Shown here in pieces: positions 1 through 5,901 of a stretch of 5,901 bases of DNA. Every line of letters starts with the position of its first letter. Within the stretch, counting starts at the first letter, position 1. The translations under genes and the position numbers were made by a program. The notes beneath the pieces are model-generated. The model made no database searches. It was not told the DNA's origin and worked only from the letters and a program-made list of their open reading frames with translations. The stretch comes from N074bin45 sp039587475 (GTDB taxonomy: Bacteria; Gemmatimonadota; Gemmatimonadetes; Gemmatimonadales; GWC2-71-9), in the NCBI GenBank assembly GCA_039587475.1, contig JBDHIK010000182.1, positions 1-5,901 of the forward strand. The letters are read 5' to 3'.

Positions 1-761
1 GTGTCGAGCAGCCGTTCGCGATACTTGCGGGACAGGGACAGGGTGGTGCCGTCGTGCATGAGCACCACCGACTCGCCCTTGAACCACGGCTGGATTTCCT
101 TGATGCGGTCGAGATTGACGATGGTGGAGCGGTGGATCCGAAGGAAGTGCGACGGATCCAGCCGCTCTTCCAGCCGGGCCATGGACGAGCGGATCACGTG
201 GCGCCCGGCGGTCCGGGTGTGCAGCCGGGCGTAGTTGCCCGTGGCCTCGATCCAGTCGATGTCGCCGGTCTTGAGGAAGGTGATTTTGCCGGCGGACTTC
301 ACGAGCAGACGGTCCTGGTACACCGGTGTGGCCGATCGAAGTTCCTGCCTCAGCGCCGCCAGGCCGCGAGCGGCGTCGTCCTCGTCGCCGTCACGATACT
401 GCAATTGTGCGCGTACGCGCTCGAGCGCCTCTTCGAAGCGTGATTGTTCCACCGGTTTCAACAGGTAGTCCAGCGCGTGGGCCTCGAACGCCTCCAGGGC
501 GAACTGATCGTGCGCCGTGATGAACACCACGGCGGGGAGCCGGTCGGCGCCGAGCTGCCCCAGCACTTCGAAGCCGTTCATCTCCGGCATCTGGATGTCG
601 AGAAAGACCAGATCGGGCGACGTGGCCTCGATCAACTCGAGGGCCGCCTGGCCGTTCTCGGCCTCGCCCACGATGTCGATGTCAGGATGCCGGGCCAGAA
701 ACTGCCGGATCCCCTGGCGGGCCAGGGCCTCGTCGTCCACGATCAAGGCACGGATCGTCAT
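1..761 (-). CDS. LytTR-family response regulator (3' end cut by window edge)
   Basis: This is a two-component response regulator that should bind DNA in the cytoplasm once phosphorylated by the kinase encoded just upstream. The visible 253 residues show an N-terminal receiver domain (about 1-118). It has the acidic pair D9/D10, the phospho-acceptor D55 in FLDIQMPEMNGFE, T82 in ITAHD, and K102 in DYLLKP. A short linker follows, then a LytTR DNA-binding domain from about residue 150 to the edge, with the typical stretches IDWIEATGNYARLH, HFLRIHRSTIVNLD and LSLSRKYRERLL. The ATG at 761-759 overlaps the kinase stop codon (ATGA), which fixes the start and suggests translational coupling. Family members usually end within a few residues of RERLL, so little is missing. 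The regulator family is clear. The target genes are unknown. Confidence 0.95.
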   Translation of the reverse strand, partial: MTIRALIVDDEALARQGIRQFLARHPDIDIVGEAENGQAALELIEATSPDLVFLDIQMPEMNGFEVLGQLGADRLPAVVFITAHDQFALEAFEAHALDYLLKPVEQSRFEEALERVRAQLQYRDGDEDDAARGLAALRQELRSATPVYQDRLLVKSAGKITFLKTGDIDWIEATGNYARLHTRTAGRHVIRSSMARLEERLDPSHFLRIHRSTIVNLDRIKEIQPWFKGESVVLMHDGTTLSLSRKYRERLLD

Positions 762-1852
762 GGCGTCTCGCTGGTGGTGGTGCGCCAGGGCAGGCGCATG
801 GCCACGGCCAGGCCGCCCTCGGGGCGGTTGGCCACGGTCAGCGTGTGACCTGCCCCATACAGGGTGGTCAGGCGTTGGCGGGTGTTCGAGAGTCCCACGC
901 CCTCGTCGGGGGCCTCGCTGGTGATGCCGGGCCCATCGTCCCACACCATCAGGTCGAGGTGCGGTCCTTCGCGCCTGACTCTGATGCCCACGGTGCCGGG
1001 CGCGGCACGGGCCGCGATCCCATAGCGCACGGCGTTCTCCACCAGGGGTTGGAGGATGAGGCCCGGGACCAGTCCCGCCGTCGCGTCGTCGGCGACGTCG
1101 AAGTGGACGGTGAGCCGGTCGCCGAAGCGAGCCTCTTCGATGGCCAGGTAACTCCTCAAGTAGGCCAGCTCTTCCTCCAGGGGCACTTCCTGCGATCCGT
1201 CGCCGTCCAGCGTCACGCGAAGGAAGTCACTCAGCCGGTGCACCATGTGCTCGGCCTGGGCGGGGTCGCTCCGCATGAGGACGGTGATGGCGTTCATGGT
1301 ATTGAACAGGAAGTGCGGTTGCAGCTGCATGCGGAGCGCGTTGAGTTCGGCGCGGGCCAGCTGGCCCTCGAGCCGGGTGGCCTGAAGTTCGCGGGCCCGC
1401 ACTTCCCCATAGTAGTGGCGGGCGTGGTCGGCGGCCAGCACCACCCAGTAGACCGCCATGCCCATGTGGAGATAGATGATGGTCTTGTCGAGGTCGGCCA
1501 CCAGTGATCCGGGGGCGCCGATGAGGTAGCTCCAGCGCAGGATGGCATCGGACAGATCGAGCACCACGAGCACACCGAAGGCGTAGGCCACGCTCAATGC
1601 CAGGTGCAGCACGAAGCGACCCGGGCGGCGCAGTCCTTCCAGTGGCAGACGTCGGGCCAGCTTCAGGACCAGCGGTATCGACAGGCCCCAGATCAGCAAT
1701 TGCGGTATCGACCAGAGCAGGGCGGACCACCAGCTCACCGTCATGGGCCACAGATTGACCCAGACATAGACCTGCGACGTGAACACGACGGTCACCAGGG
1801 CGGCGACCGCGAGCTGCAGGAGCCAGCGGCGGGTCGAGGAAGTCATGGGCAT
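758..1852 (-). CDS. LytS/YehU-type membrane sensor histidine kinase
   Basis: This is a 364-residue sensor kinase expected to autophosphorylate on histidine and pass the phosphate to the LytTR regulator downstream. About four hydrophobic membrane segments (roughly residues 10-31, 41-63, 79-100 and 121-141) are followed by a charged signalling helix (about 145-176). The His_kinase (PF06580) core follows: QLQPHFLFN with phospho-acceptor H180, the N box LQPLVENAVRYG with N273, the G1 box DDGPG (305-309) and the G2 box GVGLSN (318-323). No recognisable ligand-binding or PAS domain is present, so the membrane region itself is probably the sensor. I chose the ATG at 1852-1850 because AGGA (1862-1859) lies six bases upstream. 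The open frame extends to 1984, but that extra stretch is proline/arginine-rich and looks non-coding. An ATG six bases further in is a possible alternative start. The stop overlaps the next start. Confidence 0.94.
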   Translation of the reverse strand: MPMTSSTRRWLLQLAVAALVTVVFTSQVYVWVNLWPMTVSWWSALLWSIPQLLIWGLSIPLVLKLARRLPLEGLRRPGRFVLHLALSVAYAFGVLVVLDLSDAILRWSYLIGAPGSLVADLDKTIIYLHMGMAVYWVVLAADHARHYYGEVRARELQATRLEGQLARAELNALRMQLQPHFLFNTMNAITVLMRSDPAQAEHMVHRLSDFLRVTLDGDGSQEVPLEEELAYLRSYLAIEEARFGDRLTVHFDVADDATAGLVPGLILQPLVENAVRYGIAARAAPGTVGIRVRREGPHLDLMVWDDGPGITSEAPDEGVGLSNTRQRLTTLYGAGHTLTVANRPEGGLAVAMRLPWRTTTSETP

Positions 1853-2004
1853 CGGGAGTCCTGCTGCAATATGGCAGGGGACGTGCCGGGGGGAATGGGG
1901 GAGGGACGACCGACCTGGAGGCGGTGCCAATGGCGGCCTGCGGGGATTGCGGAATCCCAGGACCACGACCACCGTAGGGGTCACACCCCCTTCGAGGAGT
2001 CAGG
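1853..2004. promoter_or_regulatory. Divergent intergenic region between kinase operon and secreted-protein gene
   Basis: These 152 bases separate two divergently transcribed units, so both promoters should lie here or close by. I see a 6-bp dyad at 1943-1958, a tandem GACCAC pair at 1961-1972, and good ribosome binding sites at each end. These are AGGA at 1862-1859 on the minus strand and GAGGAG at 1994-1999 on the plus strand, five bases before the ATG. No convincing -35/-10 pair stands out. The shared region is a natural place for autoregulation by the LytTR regulator and for control of the divergent gene, but that is inference from layout only. Confidence 0.5.
1943..1958. repeat. 6-bp perfect dyad, candidate operator or hairpin
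   Basis: GGGATT (1943-1948) and AATCCC (1953-1958) are perfect inverted arms around a GCGG loop, in the centre of the divergent intergenic region. The position suits a dimeric regulator site or a small leader hairpin ahead of the gene at 2005. LytTR proteins normally bind direct repeats rather than dyads, so it is not an obvious site for the neighbouring regulator. A short dyad like this can also arise by chance in GC-rich DNA. Confidence 0.3.
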
Positions 2005-2568
2005 ATGCGCCATGCCGTCGCCATGATCCTCCCTTTGGTCGCCTTTGCGGGCGTCTCAGCGGTGCCGGCCCAGGCGGTGCGGGACGACACCGGTCCGGAA
2101 CCCAATACGGCCCACGCACCCAGTCCGGCGTTCCCGTTCGGCAGGCCTCATCCTGAGGCGCCGGCGGAGTTGCAGCAGTTCGCCTTCATGATCGGCGAGT
2201 TCGATTGCGTCGACGAGCTTCGCCAGCGGGACGGCAGCCGGGTACGGTTCCGGGCGATATGGAACGCCAGGTACTTCCTCAACGGCATGGGCATCCAGGA
2301 CGAGTACTGGACCCCCAGATTCTACACGTCCAACATCCGGATCTACGATCCTGATACCGACCAGTGGCAGGTGACGTTCTTCCGTATGCCCGGCTATCAA
2401 TCCGGAGTGTGGCAGGGGCGTCAGGAGGGGGATGCCCTCATCATGCGCAATGGTGGGCGCACTTCGGGTCCGGGCCTTACCTTCTACAACATCTCGCGCG
2501 AAGGCTTCGACTGGCACTCGGGTGGTGACGACCCGGGGTGGACCTCGTCGTGCACACGGAGACGCTAG
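2005..2568 (+). CDS. Secreted DUF1579-like protein of unknown function
   Basis: This 187-residue exported protein has an N-terminal signal peptide (about 1-24: short basic start, hydrophobic core MILPLVAFAG, signal peptidase I-like end PAQA). A proline-rich linker of about 35 residues follows, then a compact domain from about residue 56. Its opening, FAFMIGEFDC (59-68), and the later stretches RAIWNARYFLNGMGIQDEYW and NIRIYDPDTDQWQVTFF resemble the small beta-barrel proteins grouped around DUF1579, whose biochemical role is not established. The mature protein appears to contain only two cysteines, C68 and C183, near the two ends of the domain, so a disulfide is plausible. The start is set by GAGGAG five bases before the ATG. 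The segment before the final WTSSCTRRR looks shorter than I would expect, so a small in-frame deletion is possible. The gene is divergent from the kinase. The family assignment is moderate and the function is unknown. Confidence 0.82.
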   Translation: MRHAVAMILPLVAFAGVSAVPAQAVRDDTGPEPNTAHAPSPAFPFGRPHPEAPAELQQFAFMIGEFDCVDELRQRDGSRVRFRAIWNARYFLNGMGIQDEYWTPRFYTSNIRIYDPDTDQWQVTFFRMPGYQSGVWQGRQEGDALIMRNGGRTSGPGLTFYNISREGFDWHSGGDDPGWTSSCTRRR

Positions 2569-2593
2569 GCCTGGCTCGAGTGATGAGCCAGGC
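2569..2593 (+). terminator. Perfect 9-bp hairpin after the secreted-protein gene
   Basis: GCCTGGCTC (2569-2577) and GAGCCAGGC (2585-2593) form a perfect 9-bp stem with a 7-base loop, starting on the base after the TAG stop. There is no run of T after it, so it is not a classical intrinsic terminator. In GC-rich genomes such hairpins may still terminate or attenuate transcription, or protect the 3' end of the mRNA. Because the next gene lies 92 bases downstream in the same direction, it could also set a lower expression level for that gene. Confidence 0.5.
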
Positions 2594-2660
2594 TGCCGTG
2601 GCGAAACCCCCGGCCCGATGGCGCCGTATGTGATCGCCTTACCCTGAGGAGGCAGCCGGC

Positions 2661-2960
2661 ATGGACGAACTCATTCCCATCTTCGGGATCATCTTCGTAA
2701 TCGGGCCCATCTCCGCCCTGGTGTTCTCCTACACGCCCCTGGGACGGGCCGTGGTGGATCGACTGCGCGGCAAGGCCCACGGCTCCAACGATGCCGTTCT
2801 GCAGCTGCAGGACGAAGTCGACCGGCTGCACGACCAGCTGGGCGAGCAGGACCGGCGCTTCGAGGAACTGCACGAGCGGCTCGACTTCGCCGAGCGATTG
2901 TTGAGCAAGCGGTCGGTGGTGGCGGAGGAGACCACGGAGGACCAAGCCACCCCGGTGTGA
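2661..2960 (+). CDS. Small single-pass membrane protein with coiled coil (PspB-like architecture)
   Basis: This 99-residue protein has one hydrophobic segment near the N-terminus (about 5-25, LIPIFGIIFVIGPISALVF). A basic patch follows (RLRGKAHG), then a charged helical stretch (about 44-84) with heptad-like spacing of L, V and F (VLQLQDEVDRLHDQLGEQ, then ERLDFAERLL), which predicts a coiled coil. The acidic/polar tail looks disordered. The order membrane segment, basic linker, coiled coil is like phage-shock protein B, but no neighbouring psp gene is present and the match is architectural only. A strong GAGGAGG (2646-2652) eight bases before the ATG supports the start. The gene may be read through from the one upstream across a hairpin or from its own promoter, and it converges with the esterase gene. 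It is probably a cytoplasmic-facing membrane-anchored oligomer. The function is not recognised. Confidence 0.85.
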   Translation: MDELIPIFGIIFVIGPISALVFSYTPLGRAVVDRLRGKAHGSNDAVLQLQDEVDRLHDQLGEQDRRFEELHERLDFAERLLSKRSVVAEETTEDQATPV

Positions 2961-2961
2961 T

Positions 2962-2983
2962 GCCCGGGCGCTACCCGCCGGGC
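2962..2983. terminator. GC-rich inverted repeat between convergent genes
   Basis: GCCCGG (2962-2967) and CCGGGC (2978-2983) are 6-bp inverted arms around a 10-base loop, sitting at the junction of two convergent genes whose stop codons are only 10 bases apart. A shared bidirectional terminator is a reasonable reading. However, the right arm lies inside the last codons of the esterase gene (Pro-Gly-Gly), and no T-run follows on either strand. The arms may therefore be a by-product of GC-rich coding sequence. Confidence 0.35.
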
Positions 2984-3882
2984 TCCAGGGGACGCGCCGC
3001 CAGGAGAAACGCCAGCGCGCGCGGCAACCGGGCCCGCCACGCGGTGTACCAGTGGGTGCCGCCTTCCACGACCAGCAAGCCGACCCGGGTCTCTGGCGCC
3101 TGCAGGCGCACGGTCTCTTCCAATCGTCTGACGCTCCGCACCATGTCCTGTCGAATGGCCGGGGTGTCACCCTCCGCGGTGCCGACTCCCAGATAGACGA
3201 CACCGGGCCAGTTGGTGGTCGACGCGGCGTCAGCCAACAGGCGCCTGTCCCCGATGTGGAGTGACGGGCTCTCGATGAGCAGCAGGCCCAGGCGGTCGGC
3301 GTGCCGCATCCCGGTATAGAGGGTCGCGGCCCCTGCATAGGAGTCACCCGCCAACCCGGTGGCCTTCGGGTCGGGATCGACCCGGAACCGCTCCGCCACC
3401 AAGGGCATGACCTCCGTGAACAGAAAGGTGGGGAAGCGATCCCCACGCGGCTCTGGTGGGGAGTTGGTCCAGGTGGGATCGGAGTAGGGGAGGTATTCGC
3501 TGGCACGGTCCCGGGCCGGCGCCGTGGTCTCGATGGTGCTGCCCCCGTTGTCGATGCCGACGAACAGGTACTCGGGGATGACGCCCTCGCGCCACAGGGA
3601 GTCAGCCACCTCGGGCACCCCCCAGCCGTGCCACGCCGCCACGCCGTCGGTGAAGTAGAACACCGGGTAATGCTTCCCGGCGTTGGCCGGGTCGTGATAG
3701 CCAGGTGGCAGCAGCACCCGGAGACTCCGGGTGTTGGCGAACACCTCGCTTGAGAGCGTCAGCACGGTATCGCGTGACTGGGCCAGGGACACCTGGGTCG
3801 GAGTTCCGGCCAGGATCACCATGAGAACCAGGCGCCGGTACCGGGACAGGCCTCCGGATGGATGTGATACGTCGACGCTCAT
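2971..3882 (-). CDS. Exported alpha/beta-hydrolase, esterase (PF00756) family
   Basis: This 303-residue protein is a probable serine hydrolase of the esterase D / enterochelin-esterase-like family. The N-terminus carries basic residues (SRYRR, 13-17), a hydrophobic core (about 18-34) and a likely cleavage near SLAQ-SRD (about 35), so it should be exported. The family layout follows: RSLRVLLPPGYHDP (52-65), YPVFYFTDG (72-80) as the strand and oxyanion-side region, and the nucleophile elbow GLAGDSYAGAA with S181. The late GGTHWYTAW places a candidate catalytic H277. The acid is probably E237 or D239 in GTAEGDTP. The elbow reads G-D-S-Y-A, with alanine in place of the usual last glycine of GxSxG. 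I chose the ATG at 3882-3880 because GGAG lies five bases upstream. An in-frame ATG at 3930 would add 16 residues without a clear site. The substrate cannot be told from sequence. Confidence 0.88.
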   Translation of the reverse strand: MSVDVSHPSGGLSRYRRLVLMVILAGTPTQVSLAQSRDTVLTLSSEVFANTRSLRVLLPPGYHDPANAGKHYPVFYFTDGVAAWHGWGVPEVADSLWREGVIPEYLFVGIDNGGSTIETTAPARDRASEYLPYSDPTWTNSPPEPRGDRFPTFLFTEVMPLVAERFRVDPDPKATGLAGDSYAGAATLYTGMRHADRLGLLLIESPSLHIGDRRLLADAASTTNWPGVVYLGVGTAEGDTPAIRQDMVRSVRRLEETVRLQAPETRVGLLVVEGGTHWYTAWRARLPRALAFLLAARPLEPGG

Positions 3883-4130
3883 CTCCGCTCCAGGTACGAG
3901 TCCTCGGTCCCCTGCCGCCCGGCGGGCCACCTTCTTCAGTGCCTACGGCGCGACGGGCGGTTCGGTGTCGTCCCGTGGAGGCAGATCGGCCTTCGGTTTG
4001 GTTTCGGCGCACAGAGGCTCGTGGTGGCGGCCCTATCCGTCTCACCGATTCAGGGGTCCATTCCCAGGTGACCGGGTTCTCGTCGGAAGGGACTGGTTAC
4101 CCGACATCACCTCACGTTCAGGGAGACTGC
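3883..4130. promoter_or_regulatory. Divergent intergenic region between esterase and propeller genes
   Basis: This 248-base gap must carry the promoters of both flanking genes. I find no clear -35/-10 pair. Open frames across it are out of frame with the neighbours and look like GC-rich shadows. The visible elements are the esterase ribosome binding site at its left end (minus strand), an imperfect inverted repeat at 4066-4112, and GGGAG (4121-4125) five bases before the ATG of the propeller gene. I see no small gene or RNA gene here. Confidence 0.5.
4066..4112 (+). repeat. Imperfect 11-bp inverted repeat in the propeller-gene leader
   Basis: AGGTGA (4066-4071) pairs with TCACCT (4107-4112), and CGGGT (4073-4077) pairs with ACCCG (4099-4103). 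An internal bulge of C against ACA separates the two helices, and the loop is 21 bases. The right arm ends eight bases before the ribosome binding site of the gene starting at 4131. It could be an mRNA leader structure that affects translation, or two half-sites of a DNA-binding dimer. No known riboswitch class is recognised. Confidence 0.4.
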
Positions 4131-5901
4131 ATGCTCGCATCCGTGTTGGCCGTGGTGGCGCTGCCCTCGATCCTTGCCAGTCAGGCACCACCGGGAGCGG
4201 CCGAAAGTCCAATGTTCCGGGGCGGTCCCGCCCACTCGGGGGTGGCGCAGACCAGGGGACCGGCGTCGGCTCCCAGAATGGCCTGGCGCTTCTCCACCGG
4301 GGGAACGGTCCGCTCGACTCCGGCGCTGGCGGATGGCGTGCTGTTCTTCGGCAGCTCCGACGGCAACATGTACGCCGTGAACGCCGAGGACGGGTCGGAA
4401 CGCTGGCGCTTCGGCGCCGAGGGGGGCGCGTCCATCAGCTCCTCCGCGGCGGTGGCCGGCGGCCTGGTGGTGTTCCTGGACCGGAACAACACCATCTGGG
4501 CGCTTGACCAGGCGACCGGTGCGCCGGTCTGGCACCTGCCCACCGGCGACGATCTCCCGCTACCATGGGGTCACGAGGGCTGGGATTACATTACCGCGTC
4601 GCCCGTGATCACTCCCGGACCGGCCGGTGATCTCTGGGTCATCACCGGCAGTGGTGACGGGACGGTCAGGGCACTGCGCCTGGCGACCGGGGAGCTGGTC
4701 TGGCGCCATGAGACGGATCGCCGCATCCGGGCCACCCCGGCCGTGGGGGGAGGGCTGGGCCAGGTCTTCATTGGAAGCGGCAACGGCCTGTTCTACGCAC
4801 TGGACCTTGCCACGGGCACGCCGCGCTGGACCTACCGAACAGCCGGCGCAGCCTTCGAGGCCGCCGAGTTCGGATTCGATCGCACGCAGATCATCGGGTC
4901 GGCCGCGGTCCACGGCGGCAACGTCTATTTCGGGTCGCGCGACGCGTCGCTCTATGCCCTCGATGGCTCGACCGGCCGGCTCCTCTGGTCCCTGGAAGAT
5001 GGTAGTTCCTGGGTCATGAACTCTCCGGCGGTCTCCGGCGACGTGGTCGTGAGCGGCCGGTCCTCCTCGACCAACCTGCGGGCCCTCGACCCTGCCACCG
5101 GGACAGAGCGTTGGCTGGTGACCACGGGCGGGCTGATCTTCTCTTCGCCCACGCTGGCTGGTGGTATCGTCTACCTCGGTTCCGGGGACGGCTGGATCCA
5201 TGCGTTCGACGTGGGTAGCGGAGAACGTCGCTGGCGTTACCGCACCGGCGGCGGCGTCTACTCCACTCCGGTGGTGGCCGACGGTCGCCTGTACATCGGG
5301 TCGGACGACGGATCGCTCTACGCCCTGGAGGACAGACCGGGAGGTCCGGCGCGCGCCGCCGTCTACTTTGACGATTCGCTGATGACCCGGGCGCTGTGGG
5401 GCAGTGCCGAGCCTCATCGCCAGGCGACCGAGTACTTCGAACGGTACGGATACGAACGGCTCGACGGTGCCGGGCTGACGGCGTTCATGCGCGCCCGCAT
5501 CGATGATGGCGCCCCCAGCGTGATCGTGTTCGGCATGGACGCCGTGCCGGAGGCCGTGACGGAAGGACTGCCGGAATCCACCCTGTTTCGACGTTATCTC
5601 GAGGCCGGTGGCAAGCTGGTGTGGCTGGGGTATCCACCGCAGTTGTTCAGCCGTGACTCGACCGGCCAGATCGTCGGGGTCGAGCGGGCGCGGGCCGGCA
5701 CCTTTCTGGGCGTGGACCTGGAGGCCTGGGATTCCGACAGCTACGCCAGCCATCCTACGGAGGAGGGCCGGCGCTGGGGCCTGGAGCAGTGGTGGGTCGA
5801 GAGTCCGTCGGCCCATCCCGGCGCAGTCGACCAGGTGTTGAGCCTGACGGAGACGGGCTTCGCCTCGGCCTGGGTCAAGGGGTTCGGCGGCCCGCCGGGG
5901 A
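4131..5901 (+). CDS. Exported PQQ/BamB-like beta-propeller protein with GATase-like C-terminal domain (3' end cut off)
   Basis: 590 residues are visible, and the gene continues past the right edge. A hydrophobic leader (1-19, ending ASQA) with no basic residues suggests export. FRGGPAHSGV (29-38) is the usual lead-in of these propellers. Eight copies of the motif (Y/F)xGSxDGxLYALDxxTGxxxW begin near residues 71, 113, 168, 212, 265, 305, 346 and 387, consistent with an eight-bladed PQQ-type propeller as in BamB and quinoprotein dehydrogenases (PF13360). From about residue 409 a different domain starts (RAAVYFDDS, SVIVFGMDAVPEAV, FRRYLEAGGKLVWLGYPP), resembling the class I glutamine amidotransferase-like Rossmann fold. 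No cysteine is present in the visible part, so amidotransferase chemistry is unlikely. GGGAG five bases upstream supports the start. An enzyme role is not evident; ligand binding, sensing or protein scaffolding is more likely. The propeller is certain, the second domain moderately so. Confidence 0.9.
   Translation, partial: MLASVLAVVALPSILASQAPPGAAESPMFRGGPAHSGVAQTRGPASAPRMAWRFSTGGTVRSTPALADGVLFFGSSDGNMYAVNAEDGSERWRFGAEGGASISSSAAVAGGLVVFLDRNNTIWALDQATGAPVWHLPTGDDLPLPWGHEGWDYITASPVITPGPAGDLWVITGSGDGTVRALRLATGELVWRHETDRRIRATPAVGGGLGQVFIGSGNGLFYALDLATGTPRWTYRTAGAAFEAAEFGFDRTQIIGSAAVHGGNVYFGSRDASLYALDGSTGRLLWSLEDGSSWVMNSPAVSGDVVVSGRSSSTNLRALDPATGTERWLVTTGGLIFSSPTLAGGIVYLGSGDGWIHAFDVGSGERRWRYRTGGGVYSTPVVADGRLYIGSDDGSLYALEDRPGGPARAAVYFDDSLMTRALWGSAEPHRQATEYFERYGYERLDGAGLTAFMRARIDDGAPSVIVFGMDAVPEAVTEGLPESTLFRRYLEAGGKLVWLGYPPQLFSRDSTGQIVGVERARAGTFLGVDLEAWDSDSYASHPTEEGRRWGLEQWWVESPSAHPGAVDQVLSLTETGFASAWVKGFGGPPG

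Noticed and set aside
845..1507. 220-codon plus-strand open frame opposite the kinase
   Set aside because: It is antisense to the conserved kinase core. Its His/Gly/Val-rich composition mirrors the kinase codons.
1868..1873. CATATT on the minus strand as a possible -10 element for the kinase operon
   Set aside because: Transcription from it would start at or inside the ribosome binding site, leaving no usable leader, and there is no good -35 element.
1971..1979. ACCGTAGGG resembling a LytTR half-site
   Set aside because: It fits the LytTR-box consensus at all but one position, but no second copy of comparable quality lies at the expected spacing of about 20 bases, so a single match is not meaningful.
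1853..1984. N-terminal extension of the kinase to the upstream ATG at 1984
   Set aside because: The added 44 residues are Pro/Arg-rich with no conserved feature, while the ATG at 1852 has a well-placed AGGA and leads directly into the first membrane segment.
1227..2105. 292-codon minus-strand open frame overlapping the kinase
   Set aside because: It is a shifted-frame shadow of the kinase gene and its upstream region, with no recognisable domain.
2565..3506. 313-codon minus-strand open frame across the small membrane-protein gene and the esterase
   Set aside because: It overlaps two well-supported genes in other frames, spans their junction, and has low-complexity Arg/Pro/Ser-rich composition.
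3731..4507. 258-codon plus-strand open frame covering the esterase start, the intergenic gap and the propeller start
   Set aside because: It is out of frame with the propeller gene, is Arg/Gly/Ser-rich, and lacks a ribosome binding site and domain pattern.
4560..5816. 418-codon open frame on the minus strand opposite the propeller gene
   Set aside because: Its protein is rich in Arg, Gly, Pro and His with no domain pattern. It lies fully antisense to a clear eight-motif propeller gene. Long antisense frames are expected in GC-rich coding DNA.

Overview
The window is GC-rich (roughly two thirds G+C by eye), tightly packed bacterial chromosomal DNA carrying six protein-coding genes. There is no sign of a mobile element, CRISPR array, tRNA or rRNA. 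Secreted proteins of the DUF1579-like and PQQ beta-propeller types, next to a LytS-type kinase with a LytTR regulator, would fit Gemmatimonadota or Acidobacteriota. That placement is an inference from gene style and composition, not from a marker gene.

Left part (1-1852, minus strand): a two-gene signalling operon. A multi-pass membrane histidine kinase of the LytS/YehU type (758-1852) is followed by its LytTR-type response regulator (1-761, cut by the left edge just before its natural end). The two reading frames overlap by four bases (ATGA), so translation is probably coupled.

Middle part (2005-2960, plus strand): divergent from the kinase is a secreted protein of about 187 residues resembling the DUF1579-type barrel proteins. 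A perfect 9-bp hairpin follows it, then a 99-residue protein with one membrane segment and a charged coiled coil, with PspB-like architecture. A minus-strand gene for a secreted alpha/beta-hydrolase of the esterase (PF00756) family (2971-3882) converges on it, with only 10 bases between the two stop codons.

Right part (4131-5901, plus strand): divergent from the esterase is an exported protein with eight PQQ/BamB-like beta-propeller motifs. It continues into a separate C-terminal domain that looks like a class I glutamine amidotransferase-like Rossmann fold. The gene runs off the right edge. Its 248-bp upstream region holds an 11-bp imperfect inverted repeat just before the ribosome binding site.

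The genes are mostly envelope-directed (membrane sensor, three exported proteins, one membrane-anchored coiled coil), but nothing in the sequence ties them into a single pathway. The parts most worth a second look are the propeller/GATase-like fusion, the leader inverted repeat before it, the possible terminal disulfide in the small secreted protein, and the GxSxA nucleophile motif in the esterase. I do not see convincing evidence of a wholly new system.
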